A DNA stretch of 64,000 nucleotides from assembly GCF_025370255.1 (NCBI RefSeq), contig NZ_JAMTCD010000013.1, forward strand, positions 1 through 64,000, written 5' to 3'. Shown in pieces: positions 44,408-54,191 of this stretch. Position numbers and translations under genes: made by a program. The stretch's first letter is position 1. Every line of letters starts with the position of its first letter. The DNA is from Shewanella holmiensis. Its GTDB lineage: Bacteria; Pseudomonadota; Gammaproteobacteria; Enterobacterales; Shewanellaceae. Below the pieces are notes generated by a model. That model searched no databases, was not told where the DNA came from, and saw only the letters and a program-made list of their open reading frames with translations.

Positions 44408-44950
44408 ATGCAAGATAACACCATTCATGAAGCGGAATTTGAGGCCAATTTAAGCTTGTATTGGTTGCTCTCTGGGGCGGCTTATTTCACCCTCAGTATT
44501 ATTGGTATCCCATTATTATTACTCTGGTTTCCTTTCGGCTTATGGGGAACGCGCCGCTATATCAGCAATATGAGCGCAGGTCTCACCAGCAAAAAACTGA
44601 TCGTGCGTAGGGGAATCTTAACCCGCACCGAAAATACCGTTCCCTTAGATAAGATCACCGATATCGCCTTAATCCAAGGCCCGATTATGCGGCTCATGGG
44701 ATTACATAAACTCACCGTCGAAACCGCAGGACAATCGGGAGCGGGAGCCTTAATCAGCCTAGTAGGCATAGTCGATGCACCAGGTTTTAGAGCACAGATT
44801 TTGGAGCAGAAGGAACGCTTGGATAATATCCCCACACAACCTGAGGCACTCCCCATCACAAACGATAATGCGCTACTCGGCCAGCTTGTCGAAATAACCG
44901 CAAGTTTAAAGCGTATCGAAGGCTTACTCGCCTCCAAACACGGTTATTAA
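44408..44950 (+). CDS. bacterial PH-domain (YdbS-like) membrane protein
   Basis: 180 residues. A membrane hairpin at about 17-45 (YWLLSGAAYFTLSIIGIPLLLLWFPFG) is followed by a bacterial PH (bPH2) domain (about 55-140), with the typical LTSKKLIVRRGILTRTENTVPLDKITDI and GLHKLTVETAGQSG. Such proteins are membrane-associated; their roles are mostly unknown. The C-terminal 40 residues form a helical tail. GGAAAG lies before ATG 44408. Apparently single-gene. Confidence 0.82.
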   Translation: MQDNTIHEAEFEANLSLYWLLSGAAYFTLSIIGIPLLLLWFPFGLWGTRRYISNMSAGLTSKKLIVRRGILTRTENTVPLDKITDIALIQGPIMRLMGLHKLTVETAGQSGAGALISLVGIVDAPGFRAQILEQKERLDNIPTQPEALPITNDNALLGQLVEITASLKRIEGLLASKHGY

Positions 44951-45035
44951 CCATCAATGCCTCGACTCAAACGCAGAATGTTTGCATTAAGATCAAACTG
45001 ATAAATTAAACCGATAAGGAAGTACGCATCACGCT

Positions 45036-45113
45036 ATGGACAATTCTCAAGTGAAACCACTCTCCATCAATTGGACTGCACAGTTCGCCCTTGGCATAGT
45101 TTTCGCTAATTGA
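45036..45113 (+). pseudogene. short N-terminal gene remnant
   Basis: ATG 45036 opens 25 codons (MDNSQVKPLSINWTAQFALG and then IVFAN) that read like the start of a polytopic membrane protein, turning hydrophobic exactly where TGA stops it at 45111-45113. The DUF5694 gene's leader begins just after. I take it for the stump of a deleted gene; it may be chance. Confidence 0.25.
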
Positions 45114-45146
45114 TGTTTAATTTCAAAAACTCATAAGGTTATTTCG

Positions 45147-45950
45147 ATGAAAAAAATATCCGCTTTAGTCTGTCTAGCAACCACACTGTTAATAGGAGCT
45201 CAAACTGTTCGTGCTGAAGAGCCAGCGCAAATTATGTTACTGGGTACTTTTCACTTTACTAACCCTGGTTTGGACACGGTAAAAACGTCTGTGCTGGATG
45301 TTACCTCTGCTGACAGTCAGCAGTATTTACAAACCTTCAGCCAAAAACTGGCGAAGGATTTTACCCCAACAGATGTTTTGCTGGAGTGTCCTATAAGCTT
45401 TCAGGGTAAGCTTGATGAGCAATATCAACAGTATTTAAAAGGCGAATTTACACTGCCAGTGAATGAGAGTTATCAACTCGGATTCAGGGTGGCTAAAGCC
45501 GCAGGCGGTAGCGCCGTGCGCTGCTTCGACGAGCAGGAAATACATTGGAATGCCGAGCAGCTGTTTGAACAAATGCCAACAAAGGCACCGGCCATTCAAG
45601 CGGCTTTTGATACCTTGATTGCGGAGGTTACTGCCCAAAGTAACGAAATGCATCAGACATTGAGCCTGGCAGGCGTGTTGCGTGCGATGAATTCAGAACA
45701 ACAATATCGGCTGAATCAATCCATTTACTTACTCAGCAATGAAGTGGGTGCTGGCGATAACTTTGTTGGCGCAGATGCTTCGGCAAGTTGGTGGCACAGA
45801 AACTTTCGCATGTATGCCAACATTCAACTAGCGGCCAGCCCGAGCAAGCGAGTTTTGGTGATTGCTGGACAAGGCCATATTGCTGTTATCAAAGATTTTC
45901 TGGCCAATGACACTCAGCGCAAAGCGGTGTTTGTTGACAGTTTTTTCTAA
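45147..45950 (+). CDS. exported DUF5694 family protein (TraB/Tiki-like fold suspected)
   Basis: 267 residues with a signal peptide (about 1-23, ending VRA). The core opens IMLLGTFHFTNPG (about 29-41) and closes RVLVIAGQGHIAVIKDFL (about 238-255). This GTFHF...GxGH layout is typical of DUF5694 and reminiscent of TraB/Tiki metalloproteases (GxxH and a late GxxH), so a metal-dependent hydrolase is possible. AAGGTTATTTCG precedes the start. The gene stands alone. Confidence 0.72.
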   Translation: MKKISALVCLATTLLIGAQTVRAEEPAQIMLLGTFHFTNPGLDTVKTSVLDVTSADSQQYLQTFSQKLAKDFTPTDVLLECPISFQGKLDEQYQQYLKGEFTLPVNESYQLGFRVAKAAGGSAVRCFDEQEIHWNAEQLFEQMPTKAPAIQAAFDTLIAEVTAQSNEMHQTLSLAGVLRAMNSEQQYRLNQSIYLLSNEVGAGDNFVGADASASWWHRNFRMYANIQLAASPSKRVLVIAGQGHIAVIKDFLANDTQRKAVFVDSFF

Positions 45951-46116
45951 TATTCACCTATTTTGCTCAACCAAGTTGCTGTGTTTTTGACCTGGTTGGG
46001 CAATGCTGCGGTTCTTGGTTTGAGTGTTTCCCTAACAGAATAACGGGTGGCAGTGAGACTTCAGCAGCCTCAAAGACTTATGTTTATCAGCCGCTTAACT
46101 GCCCTTTTAGCTGTAT

Positions 46117-46148
46117 CCTTGGTGCTACGTAGTGATGTAGTACCAAGG
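46117..46148. other. hairpin in the 45951-46230 intergenic stretch
   Basis: CCTTGGTGCTAC (46117-46128) and GTAGTACCAAGG (46137-46148) pair at 11 of 12 positions around GTAGTGAT. There is no T-run, so it is not a standard terminator. Apart from this, the stretch after the DUF5694 gene shows nothing I can name. Confidence 0.35.
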
Positions 46149-46230
46149 TTCTCGTTTAGCATTTGAACGAAACTACTTACTTCGTCTAGACCCAATTTCT
46201 CCACTCATTTACCCACCACTTATCCCACGA

Positions 46231-46443
46231 TTAATCAATCACAAGTTCTTTGGCTTTCACGTTTACTTTTACGTGCCTCTCCAAGGGCGAGCTTAACAAA
46301 TAAATCACGCCTGCAATCAATGAAACGCTCGCCACAATAGTCAATAATTCTTGCATCGGTAAAGTACTAATTTATCCTGCTACCCCTGGTATTAAGTTAC
46401 CCAGCGATGCGCCCATAAACCAAATACCCTTCTGAATGATGCC
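46231..46443 (-). pseudogene. C-terminal remnant of a POT-family peptide transporter
   Basis: On the minus strand 46443-46231 encodes IQKGIWFMGASLGNLIPGVAG, an in-frame TAA, then ISTLPMQELLTIVASVSLIAG followed by VIYLLSSPLERHVK and a natural stop. GIWF-ASLGNLI...AG and the last helix ending SPLERHVK fit the C-terminus of proton-dependent oligopeptide transporters (DtpT-like). Only about 70 of the roughly 450-500 residues remain and there is an internal stop, so it is dead. Upstream sequence (to about 46500) has no continuation in frame. Confidence 0.6.
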
Positions 46444-46517
46444 ATTTGGCGGTGAACTCAAGTTTATTCTCAGCATCAACTTCAACTTTTGCCTCAACCG
46501 TAACTTAAGTCTTATTC

Positions 46518-47603
46518 TTAAAGAGATACCTTTTGGCGGCTCACTTGGTTTCTACCTGCTTTTTTAGCTTGGTATAAACAGCGATCGGCTAAGGTTAAAA
46601 GCTTGGTTTTATTAACTAGATGACGCTGATTGGCACTAACACTTACCACCCCAGCTGATGCTGACAGGTACCCGGTTGCTGAATCGCTATGCTCAATCTC
46701 GAGCCGCTTAAGCTGCATGGGGAGATCTTCAAGCCAGTGCTGATTTTGATTTGAACTAACAGAAACCAAAATAAATTCTTCGCCACCAAAGCGCACCACC
46801 ATATCGGCACCTTGGATTGAAAGTAACTGGGCAAAGCTGACCAAGGCTTTATCGCCCATTAAATGCCCGTAGCGATCATTATATTTTTTAAAGTGATCAA
46901 CGTCGATCATAGCCAATGAAAGGTACTGCCCCTGTTTTAAATTATGTAACAGAGTCGAGAATTGCTTTTCGAAATTATAGCGATTATGAATTCCTGTCAA
47001 CTCATCAGTTTGCGCCTTTTGTGCTTGAATTAACTCGTATTTATATTGTTTTCTCAGCAGCACATCCGTTTGATATTGCATCGCGGTCATGATGGCAACT
47101 GTCATCACATAGAAGTTTATACTCCAAATGATATCCACCTCGGTGTTGAATTGGATTATAAGCAGAGCGACACCCAGCAACAGCCAAATAATGAACTTTT
47201 GCCCTAAGTGAAGTATGGGAATGGCTGTAATAAAAATGGCTGACAGCATAGGGCCGCCTTCATGAAGCTCTTGATGATTAATAGCATAGCTATAAAAGAA
47301 TAAACCATTGATGAGGGTAAACAGTACCGCAAAAAATAACATTATCGAATCAAGGTAACAGGCGGCTGATTTTTTAATACTGAAAATCATTACCATTGCA
47401 ATTATGAGGCTGATGATACGGGTTAAGATATCGGTGAAAGTATAATTAGCGGCTGCAAATGAAGAAAGGGTAAAAAATAGCAACACCGTAATTAAGATGT
47501 AACTCATCATTACTGCATTTGTGCGTGAGCGTTGATTTAAAGATTGTTGAAATGATAGTTCTGCCTCTTTATCTAACACCCACTTAGCAGGTAACCATTT
47601 CAT
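46518..47603 (-). CDS. membrane-bound GGDEF diguanylate cyclase
   Basis: 361 residues. The first 185 or so contain six hydrophobic segments, forming a membrane sensor of a type I cannot name. The C-terminal GGDEF domain (about 195-355) has the opening TDELTGIHNRYNFE and the intact signature RFGGEEF at 271-277. The inhibitory I-site is degenerate (QGAD instead of RxxD), so product inhibition is unlikely. With the cyclase at 41 kb this gives two c-di-GMP producers near one PilZ receptor. It is monocistronic. Confidence 0.9.
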   Translation of the reverse strand: MKWLPAKWVLDKEAELSFQQSLNQRSRTNAVMMSYILITVLLFFTLSSFAAANYTFTDILTRIISLIIAMVMIFSIKKSAACYLDSIMLFFAVLFTLINGLFFYSYAINHQELHEGGPMLSAIFITAIPILHLGQKFIIWLLLGVALLIIQFNTEVDIIWSINFYVMTVAIMTAMQYQTDVLLRKQYKYELIQAQKAQTDELTGIHNRYNFEKQFSTLLHNLKQGQYLSLAMIDVDHFKKYNDRYGHLMGDKALVSFAQLLSIQGADMVVRFGGEEFILVSVSSNQNQHWLEDLPMQLKRLEIEHSDSATGYLSASAGVVSVSANQRHLVNKTKLLTLADRCLYQAKKAGRNQVSRQKVSL

Positions 47604-47803
47604 TATTGAATTCCTTCGATTAATACTGCAAGAAACGACTAAAACCTTCAGTTAGCATTATAGTATTAGTTAATTTTTAGTCAGTCTATAATTATTGGCA
47701 ACCACAACTCCACTAATATTCACACCTAGTCACCTTTCTGATTATAGCTATAAAAACAATTACTTATACCAATTAACTTGTTCAATATCAACTTAACAAA
47801 AAC

Positions 47804-47831
47804 AAAAAAACGACCAGAAGGTCGCTTTTTA
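47804..47831. terminator. short terminator in the gcvP-GGDEF intergenic region
   Basis: CGACC-AGAA-GGTCG (47811-47824) with A7 before and T5 after, giving T-runs on both strands. It lies 160 bp beyond the gcvP stop and can serve the leftward gcv transcript. Confidence 0.65.
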
Positions 47832-47907
47832 AATGCTTTTACACAGAATACTTCAATGAAGCCCACTACCACCATAATTGCGTCGCTGGCGATGATAAGA
47901 CAATGAA

Positions 47908-47964
47908 GTTTGAGGTTTTCGCCGCGGAGTTGACTGGTGTCAATGAGCAGCGAAAACCTTAAAC
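47908..47964. repeat. inverted repeat downstream of gcvP
   Basis: GTTTGAGGTTTTCGC (47908-47922) and GCGAAAACCTTAAAC (47950-47964) match at 14 of 15. It is a long stem with a 27-base loop about 30 bp past the gcvP stop, without a flanking T-run. It could stabilise the 3' end of the gcv mRNA or be a REP-like unit. Confidence 0.55.
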
Positions 47965-47994
47965 TGAAGCCGTATTATCAAGCCTAAGCAGCAA

Positions 47995-50883
47995 TTATTC
48001 GTAATCAGATAATGGTGCGCAACTACACATCAAATTACGATCCCCATAAACATCATCAATACGGTTAACCGTTGGCCAGAACTTGTTGGCCTTAACTGAT
48101 GCGGTTGGGAACACGGCCACTTCACGGCTGTATGGGCGTGAGTCAAACTCAGGGTCCATAATGTCGGCCATGGTGTGTGGTGCATTGTGTAATGGGTTGT
48201 TGTCTGCTGGCCACTCGCCTGATTCCACTTTAGCAATCTCAGCGCGAATAGAAACCATAGCTTCGATGAAGCGGTCTAGCTCTACTTTCGACTCTGATTC
48301 TGTTGGCTCAATCATTAGCGTGCCCGCTACTGGGAAGCTCATGGTTGGGGCGTGGAAGCCGTAGTCGTTTAGACGCTTAGCGATGTCCATTTCAGTCACG
48401 CCTGATGCTTCTTTTAGCGGGCGTAAATCTAAAATACATTCGTGGGCGACGCGGTCATTACGGCCAGTAAATAATACTGGGTAGTGTGCTGATAGCTTTT
48501 TCATCACGTAGTTAGCATTTAACAGCGCTGTTTGCGTAGATTGAGTTACGCCTTTAGTGCCTAACAACTTAATGTACATCCAGCTGATAGGTAAAATGCT
48601 GGCGCTGCCGTATGGCGCGGCAGAAACTGCGCCGTTGTTGTCGCTTTCACGACCAGGCTTAACCACAACGTGACCCGCTACAAATGGCGCTAGGTGTGCT
48701 TTAACACCAATTGGGCCCATACCTGGACCACCACCGCCGTGCGGGATAGCAAAGGTTTTGTGTAAGTTTAAGTGCGATACGTCTGCGCCGATAAAGCCAG
48801 GAGAAGTTAACCCAACCTGTGCGTTCATGTTGGCACCGTCTAGGTACACTTGACCACCGTATTGGTGAACAATTTCACATACTTCGCGGATGGATTCTTC
48901 ATACACACCGTGGGTAGATGGGTACGTGATCATGATGCACGATAAGCTGTCTGCAAGCTCGCTTGCTTTAGCGCGTAGATCTTCTAAATCAACGTTACCT
49001 TCTTTATCACAGGCGGTTACTACCACTTTCATACCTGCAAGCTGTGCAGATGCTGGGTTAGTACCGTGTGCCGATTGTGGAATTAAACAGATATCACGGT
49101 GCGCGTCACCGCGAGACTCGTGGTACTTTTTGATGGCTAATAAACCAGCGTATTCACCTTGTGCACCAGAGTTAGGCTGGATACAAACTGCATCGTAACC
49201 TGTGATGTTAACTAGGTAGTCTGATAATTCAGTAATTAACTGAGTGTAGCCTTGCGCTTGGTCTAACGGGCAGAATGGGTGCATGTTAGCAAATTCTGGC
49301 CAGCTAACTGGCAGCATTTCTACTGCAGCGTTTAGCTTCATCGTACATGAACCCAATGAAATCATTGAGTGGTTTAATGCTAAATCTTTGTTTTCTAAAC
49401 GCTTGATATAACGCATCATTTCAGTTTCGCTTTGGTAGCGATTGAATGTTGGATGGGTTAATACTGCGTCTTGACGGATAAGAGCCGCTGGAATGGATGA
49501 GCTCGCATTAGCAATCACTTGTGCATCTAACGCGCCAACGTCTAAACCATGGCCTGCGCCTAAAATCACATCAAATAATGCCGCAACATCGGCACGTACT
49601 GTGGTTTCATCTAAGCTGACACCAAATACGCCGTCGGCGTCGATACGTAAGTTAATACCTGCAGCAAGTGCACGGGTATTGATAGCTGCTACGTCTGCGC
49701 CTGCAACACTGATGGTATCAAACCAAGTGCTGTTTACTAGGTTTAAGCCTTTAGCCTGTAAGCCTGTTGCTAAGATATCTGTAAAACGATTAATGCGTGA
49801 TGCAATCGTTTTTAAGCCTTGTGGGCCGTGGAATACTGCGTAGAACGATGCCATGTTGGCAAGTAAAATTTGCGCAGTACAGATGTTTGAGTTGGCTTTT
49901 TCACGGCGAATATGTTGCTCGCGCGTTTGCATGGCCATACGCAGTGCTTGGTTACCACGGGTGTCTTTTGACACACCAATGATACGACCTGGCATTGAAC
50001 GCTTGTGCTCATCACGGGCAACGAAAAATGCAGCGTGTGGTCCACCGTATCCCATTGGTACGCCAAAACGTTGTGCACTACCAAATACCACGTCTGCGCC
50101 CATAGCGCCTGGTGATTTAAGTAACACTAACGACATGATGTCAGCAGCTACAGTAATAATCGCTTTGCTTTCACGTAAGGTAGCAAATAGCTCGGTGTAA
50201 TCGGTAATTTGACCGTGACGGTTTGTGTATTGGAACAAGGCACCAAATAGCTCGTAGTTAACGGCTTCATGCGCTGGGCCTACAACAACTTCAAAACCAA
50301 AACATTCAGCACGGGTTTTAACCACATCTAATGTTTGTGGGAACACATCGTCGGCAACGAAGAAAGTGTTGGCTTTTTTCGCTTTAGATACACGCTTGGC
50401 GAGTGCCATGGCTTCTGCCGCTGCAGTGGCTTCATCTAATAATGATGCTGATGCTAAATCAAGACCGGTTAAGTCCATCGACATTTGTTGGAAGTTAAGA
50501 ATAGCTTCTAAACGACCTTGGGCGATTTCTGGCTGATAAGGCGTGTACGCTGTATACCAACCTGGATTTTCAAACACATTACGCAAAATAACATTGGGTA
50601 CTTGTACGCCGTAATAACCCATACCGATATAGTTTTTGAACACTTTATTTTTATCGGCAATGTTACGGATGTAGCTGATACCTTCAGCTTCACCACATGA
50701 ATCACCAATGGTTAATTCTTGCGGTAAACGAATTTTACCCGGCACAGTTTGCGCGGTTAAATCTTCTAACGATTCAGCACCAACAAAGTTCAACATTTCT
50801 TGCTGTTGAGCGGCATTAGGGCCAATGTGACGCGTTAAAAATAATTCGTGCTGTTCTAATTGTGTAAGCGTTTGCTTGGTCAT
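47995..50883 (-). CDS. gcvP: glycine dehydrogenase (decarboxylating), P-protein
   Basis: The P-protein of the glycine cleavage system. With PLP it decarboxylates glycine and passes the aminomethyl group to lipoyl-GcvH. The 962-residue length is the normal homodimeric form. [10 protein letters not shown] opens the N-terminal half, and the PLP lysine lies in [20 protein letters not shown] (about residue 709). It is the last gene of gcvT-gcvH-gcvP. A 206-bp gap with a terminator-like hairpin separates it from gcvH, so its expression may be lower or separately controlled. Confidence 0.97.
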   Translation of the reverse strand: MTKQTLTQLEQHELFLTRHIGPNAAQQQEMLNFVGAESLEDLTAQTVPGKIRLPQELTIGDSCGEAEGISYIRNIADKNKVFKNYIGMGYYGVQVPNVILRNVFENPGWYTAYTPYQPEIAQGRLEAILNFQQMSMDLTGLDLASASLLDEATAAAEAMALAKRVSKAKKANTFFVADDVFPQTLDVVKTRAECFGFEVVVGPAHEAVNYELFGALFQYTNRHGQITDYTELFATLRESKAIITVAADIMSLVLLKSPGAMGADVVFGSAQRFGVPMGYGGPHAAFFVARDEHKRSMPGRIIGVSKDTRGNQALRMAMQTREQHIRREKANSNICTAQILLANMASFYAVFHGPQGLKTIASRINRFTDILATGLQAKGLNLVNSTWFDTISVAGADVAAINTRALAAGINLRIDADGVFGVSLDETTVRADVAALFDVILGAGHGLDVGALDAQVIANASSSIPAALIRQDAVLTHPTFNRYQSETEMMRYIKRLENKDLALNHSMISLGSCTMKLNAAVEMLPVSWPEFANMHPFCPLDQAQGYTQLITELSDYLVNITGYDAVCIQPNSGAQGEYAGLLAIKKYHESRGDAHRDICLIPQSAHGTNPASAQLAGMKVVVTACDKEGNVDLEDLRAKASELADSLSCIMITYPSTHGVYEESIREVCEIVHQYGGQVYLDGANMNAQVGLTSPGFIGADVSHLNLHKTFAIPHGGGGPGMGPIGVKAHLAPFVAGHVVVKPGRESDNNGAVSAAPYGSASILPISWMYIKLLGTKGVTQSTQTALLNANYVMKKLSAHYPVLFTGRNDRVAHECILDLRPLKEASGVTEMDIAKRLNDYGFHAPTMSFPVAGTLMIEPTESESKVELDRFIEAMVSIRAEIAKVESGEWPADNNPLHNAPHTMADIMDPEFDSRPYSREVAVFPTASVKANKFWPTVNRIDDVYGDRNLMCSCAPLSDYE

Positions 50884-51044
50884 GATTAACCTTGTTCCAA
50901 ATTTGCCAGTAGTGGGCTGTAGGGCACAGTTACTGGGTATGTGTGAAATAGTGGTACGTGTGAGTGGGTGTTATACGTCGATATCTTCCAAAAAGTGTTT
51001 TTTTGTTGATATTTTTATCTAATGACGTGTTACAGCGCGCCACA

Positions 51045-51075
51045 CAAAACAAAGAAGCTCCCGAGGGAGCTTCTC
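51045..51075 (-). terminator. terminator/attenuator between gcvH and gcvP
   Basis: GAAGCTCCC/GGGAGCTTC (51054-51062 and 51065-51073), a perfect 9-bp GC-rich stem. Read leftward it is followed by TTTGTTTTGTG. It sits just past the gcvH stop, inside what is usually one operon. Confidence 0.7.
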
Positions 51076-51089
51076 AGTGCCGACAAGAT

Positions 51090-51479
51090 TTACTCTTCGT
51101 CGATAACTTCTTGATAGCCTTCAGCATCTAATAGACCGTCTGCTTCAGATGCATCAGATGGCATAACGCGGAAGAACCAACCGTCGCCAAATGCATCGCT
51201 GTTAACTAACTCTGGCGAGTCTTCTAAGGCTTCGTTGATGGCAATCACTTCACCAGAAATTGGCGCATAGATGTCAGATGCAGCTTTAACAGATTCAGCC
51301 ACAGCACAATCTTCACCCGCTGTAACCGTGTCACCCACTTCTGGTAATTCTACGAATACCATGTCACCTAATAACTCTTGAGCGTGCTCAGTAATACCTA
51401 CTGTGTAGCTACCGTCAGTTTCAAGACGGATCCACTCGTGTGAAGAAGCATATTTCAAATCTGCTGGAATGTTGCTCAT
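51090..51479 (-). CDS. gcvH: glycine cleavage system H-protein
   Basis: A 129-residue carrier protein that moves the lipoyl-bound aminomethyl group between P-, T- and L-proteins. The lipoylation lysine is Lys65 in [46 protein letters not shown] is the standard fold opening. It lies 88 bp downstream of gcvT on the same strand, followed by a terminator-like hairpin. Confidence 0.97.
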   Translation of the reverse strand: MSNIPADLKYASSHEWIRLETDGSYTVGITEHAQELLGDMVFVELPEVGDTVTAGEDCAVAESVKAASDIYAPISGEVIAINEALEDSPELVNSDAFGDGWFFRVMPSDASEADGLLDAEGYQEVIDEE

Positions 51480-51567
51480 TGTCGTTGTCCTTTAATCTGG
51501 TTCTGTAATCTGTTGTAAAAAATTGTCCAGCTAGCCAGACATGATCCATGCCTGGCAAACTGCTTAA

Positions 51568-52662
51568 TTAGAATGCTTGTTTGCCGTTACGTACAAAGCT
51601 TGGGGCAATCACTTTTACCGCAACGCGTTTTTTACGCATTTCAACTTCGGCAACCGCACCAATACCATTTGGTACACGCGCCATGGCAATAGAATAGCCT
51701 AAAGTTGGCGAGAAAGTCCCGCTGGTGATCGCACCTTGATGCTCTACACCGTTTTCGTCGGTGAAAAACACTGGCATATCATGGCGTAAAACGCCTTTTT
51801 CTTCCATAACCAAGCCAACTAATTTGTCGGTACCCGCAGCTTTTAATTGGGTTAATGCGGCGCGGCCAATAAAGTCACGATCGCTTGGCTCCCAAGCTAC
51901 GGTCCAACCCATGTTAGCAGCAAGTGGGTTAATGCTTTCGTCCATGTCTAAACCGTAAAGGTTCATGCCGGCTTCTAAACGTAATGTGTCACGAGCGCCT
52001 AAACCACATGGACGCACTTCTACATCTAATAGCGCTTGCCATAGAGCTTCTGCTTCGGTTTCTGGCACGATAATTTCGTAGCCAGCTTCACCGGTATATC
52101 CTGTGGTAGCAATAAATAGGCTGCCAGATTGCACCCCAAAGAATGGCTTCATGCCTTCAATTGCAGCATTTTGCTCGGCATTAAATACTTTAGCCGCTTT
52201 TACTTTAGCGTTAGGGCCTTGCACGGCGATCATTGCTAGCTCTGGGCGTTCAGTGATGGTGACATCAAAGGCGGCAGCTTGCTTGTTGATCCATTCTAAG
52301 TCTTTTTCACGGGTCGCTGAGTTAACCACAACACGATAGTGGGTGTCAGTTAAGTAATAGGTAATAAGGTCGTCGATAATGCCAGCGTTTTCGTCTAGCA
52401 TGCCGCCGTATAAGGCTTTACCTGGTACGGTAAGTTTGGCGACATCGTTAGCTAAAAGCTTACGTAAGAATGCACACGCATCAGTGCCAGTCACATCGAC
52501 CACTGTCATGTGTGACACGTCAAACATACCCGCGTCTTGACGAACAGCGTGATGCTCTTCGATTTGCGAACCATAGTTAATTGGCATTTCCCAACCGTGG
52601 AAATCCACCATCTTGGCGTTCGATTCTAAATGCTTGTTGAAGAGTACCGTTTTGCTAGCCAT
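51568..52662 (-). CDS. gcvT: aminomethyltransferase, glycine cleavage T-protein
   Basis: The T-protein releases ammonia from the aminomethyl-lipoyl intermediate and gives 5,10-methylene-tetrahydrofolate. The length of 364 residues is normal. [21 protein letters not shown] (about 20-40) and the folate-site [10 protein letters not shown] near 197 are family signatures, and the central Asp in DVSHM is present. It is the first gene of the gcv operon. AGGGATAAG lies before the start. The promoter region carries a TTGTATACAA palindrome. No glycine riboswitch was seen upstream. Confidence 0.97.
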   Translation of the reverse strand: MASKTVLFNKHLESNAKMVDFHGWEMPINYGSQIEEHHAVRQDAGMFDVSHMTVVDVTGTDACAFLRKLLANDVAKLTVPGKALYGGMLDENAGIIDDLITYYLTDTHYRVVVNSATREKDLEWINKQAAAFDVTITERPELAMIAVQGPNAKVKAAKVFNAEQNAAIEGMKPFFGVQSGSLFIATTGYTGEAGYEIIVPETEAEALWQALLDVEVRPCGLGARDTLRLEAGMNLYGLDMDESINPLAANMGWTVAWEPSDRDFIGRAALTQLKAAGTDKLVGLVMEEKGVLRHDMPVFFTDENGVEHQGAITSGTFSPTLGYSIAMARVPNGIGAVAEVEMRKKRVAVKVIAPSFVRNGKQAF

Positions 52663-52731
52663 TCTTATCCCTTATTGTGGGTAGTGCCATGTTAAAAACA
52701 CAGCCTAGGTATTTGCTAAAATTCGGCCAAA

Positions 52732-52762
52732 ATTATACTCGGCAGAGTTGGATTGTATACAA
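52732..52762 (-). promoter_or_regulatory. predicted gcvT promoter with overlapping TTGTATACAA palindrome
   Basis: On the minus strand TATAAT (52732-52737) is a perfect -10 box. TTGTAT (52757-52762) lies 19 bases upstream as a possible -35 and is half of the perfect 10-bp palindrome TTGTATACAA (52753-52762). An outer inverted repeat, ACTCGG with GGATT on one side and AATCC with CCGAGT on the other (about 52737-52793), brackets it. The layout suits a repressor of the GntR type, but the regulator is not identified. Confidence 0.5.
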
Positions 52763-52893
52763 AAAAATTTTCTAATCCGACCGAGTTATCATTAGTTTAG
52801 CTAATGCGACATATGTAATAAATTTACAACCCTTTTAGATAAAAATCATCTATAGGGCTAGATCACCTGATATATAAGCGATTTTAAAGATTC

Positions 52894-54117
52894 TCAAGAT
52901 GAAATTGATTCACGACACAGTTTAGGTAATGTCATCTTGTTGCCCATGGCTTGTCTGACGAACACTGTTTTCAGACCAGCAACATTATCAACCAGTGATA
53001 ATCCGATGTCGCGGATGGCTTTTTTCAATGGATTGCGTCCAGCAAACAGGCGCTTGAAGGCTTCCATCGTGGCGATCATTTCCATCGCTTCGGCTTTTCG
53101 CCAGCGCTCTAAAGCACGTAAATGACGATAATCACCAATATCTTTGCCTTGCTCATGCAGTTCTGTCACTGTTTGAATAATGCTGGCGGCATCTAAAAAG
53201 CCTAAGTTAACCCCTTGTCCTGCCAATGGGTGTATCGTGTGGGCCGCATCTCCGGCTAGCACTAAACGATGGCGGGCAAAATGACGCGCATAACGCATAC
53301 GTAACGGAAAGGCATGGCGCTCACTGACCACTTCACACACACCTAAACGACTGTCTAAAGCCGCGGTTAACGCATGACCAAACGTGACATCATCTAACGC
53401 TAACAATTGCTCGGCATGTTGAGGTGACGTTGACCAAACAATTGAACACAGATTGTCTTCATAAAGTGGCAGCATGGCCAGTGGTCCGTCGGGTAAAAAG
53501 GCCTGACGAGCGGTGGCATCGTGGGCGAGTTCGGTGCGCACTGTGGCAACAATGGCATGGTGGCCGTAATCCCAAAAAGTTAATGGAATTTGGCATTGTT
53601 GGCGTACCCATGAATTAGCACCATCGGCACCGACAACTAACGCGGCTGACATATTGTCACCATTCTCAAGGGTTAACCATGCTTCGCGTTCACCAAATGC
53701 CACACGTTGCAATTTTTGTTGTTCGATATGGGTGATATTGCTGAGCTCGCTGACTCGTTTGGCAAGTGCAAAGCTAATGGCATCGTTTTCAATGATCGCC
53801 CCAAGATGGTTTTCGCTGATGGCGTGGGCATCAAATTCAATTTTACCTATGCCGTCTTTGTCCCATACCATCATTTTTTGATACGGGCTGACGCGGCTGT
53901 GGTCAAGGTATTGCCATGCACCAAGGTTAATGAGCAGTTGTTGGCTGGCTTTATTAATGGCGCTAACGCGCAATTTAGGCTCACCGCTAGGGGCTTGTGT
54001 GCTACTAGCATCAATGACCACCACCTTTAAATTGGCTTCGGCTAAGCCAATGGCGGTCGCTAATCCCACCATTCCGCCGCCGACAATGGCAACATCGAAA
54101 GTTTGGCTGGTATACAT
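52894..54117 (-). CDS. ubiI: ubiquinone C5-hydroxylase UbiI (VisC family)
   Basis: An FAD-dependent aromatic hydroxylase of ubiquinone biosynthesis. The length is 407 residues. The FAD-binding GGGMVG lies at 13-18 in the first strand (FDVAIVGGGMVGLATAIGLAEANL). The second FAD motif is LAGDAAHTIHPLAGQGVNLGF (about 282-302), which marks the UbiH/UbiF/UbiI family. The assignment to UbiI (once visC) follows from its place between ubiH and gcvT, as in E. coli. It starts 74 bp after ubiH on the same strand and is probably co-transcribed. Confidence 0.88.
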   Translation of the reverse strand: MYTSQTFDVAIVGGGMVGLATAIGLAEANLKVVVIDASSTQAPSGEPKLRVSAINKASQQLLINLGAWQYLDHSRVSPYQKMMVWDKDGIGKIEFDAHAISENHLGAIIENDAISFALAKRVSELSNITHIEQQKLQRVAFGEREAWLTLENGDNMSAALVVGADGANSWVRQQCQIPLTFWDYGHHAIVATVRTELAHDATARQAFLPDGPLAMLPLYEDNLCSIVWSTSPQHAEQLLALDDVTFGHALTAALDSRLGVCEVVSERHAFPLRMRYARHFARHRLVLAGDAAHTIHPLAGQGVNLGFLDAASIIQTVTELHEQGKDIGDYRHLRALERWRKAEAMEMIATMEAFKRLFAGRNPLKKAIRDIGLSLVDNVAGLKTVFVRQAMGNKMTLPKLCRESISS

Positions 54118-54191
54118 AGCAGTGTCCTTTTAAAGCATCAGTGAAAAAGTAAATCGGTGTGCAGTGTTAGTACATTAGATATTCAATCAAT

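Noticed and set aside
47995..50883. Many ORFs antisense to gcvP
   Set aside because: High-codon-bias genes often leave long open antisense frames; none has a ribosome site or recognisable product.
52663..52893. Possible glycine riboswitch upstream of gcvT
   Set aside because: No tandem aptamer core motifs are visible; the region is AT-rich with a plain promoter and palindromes.
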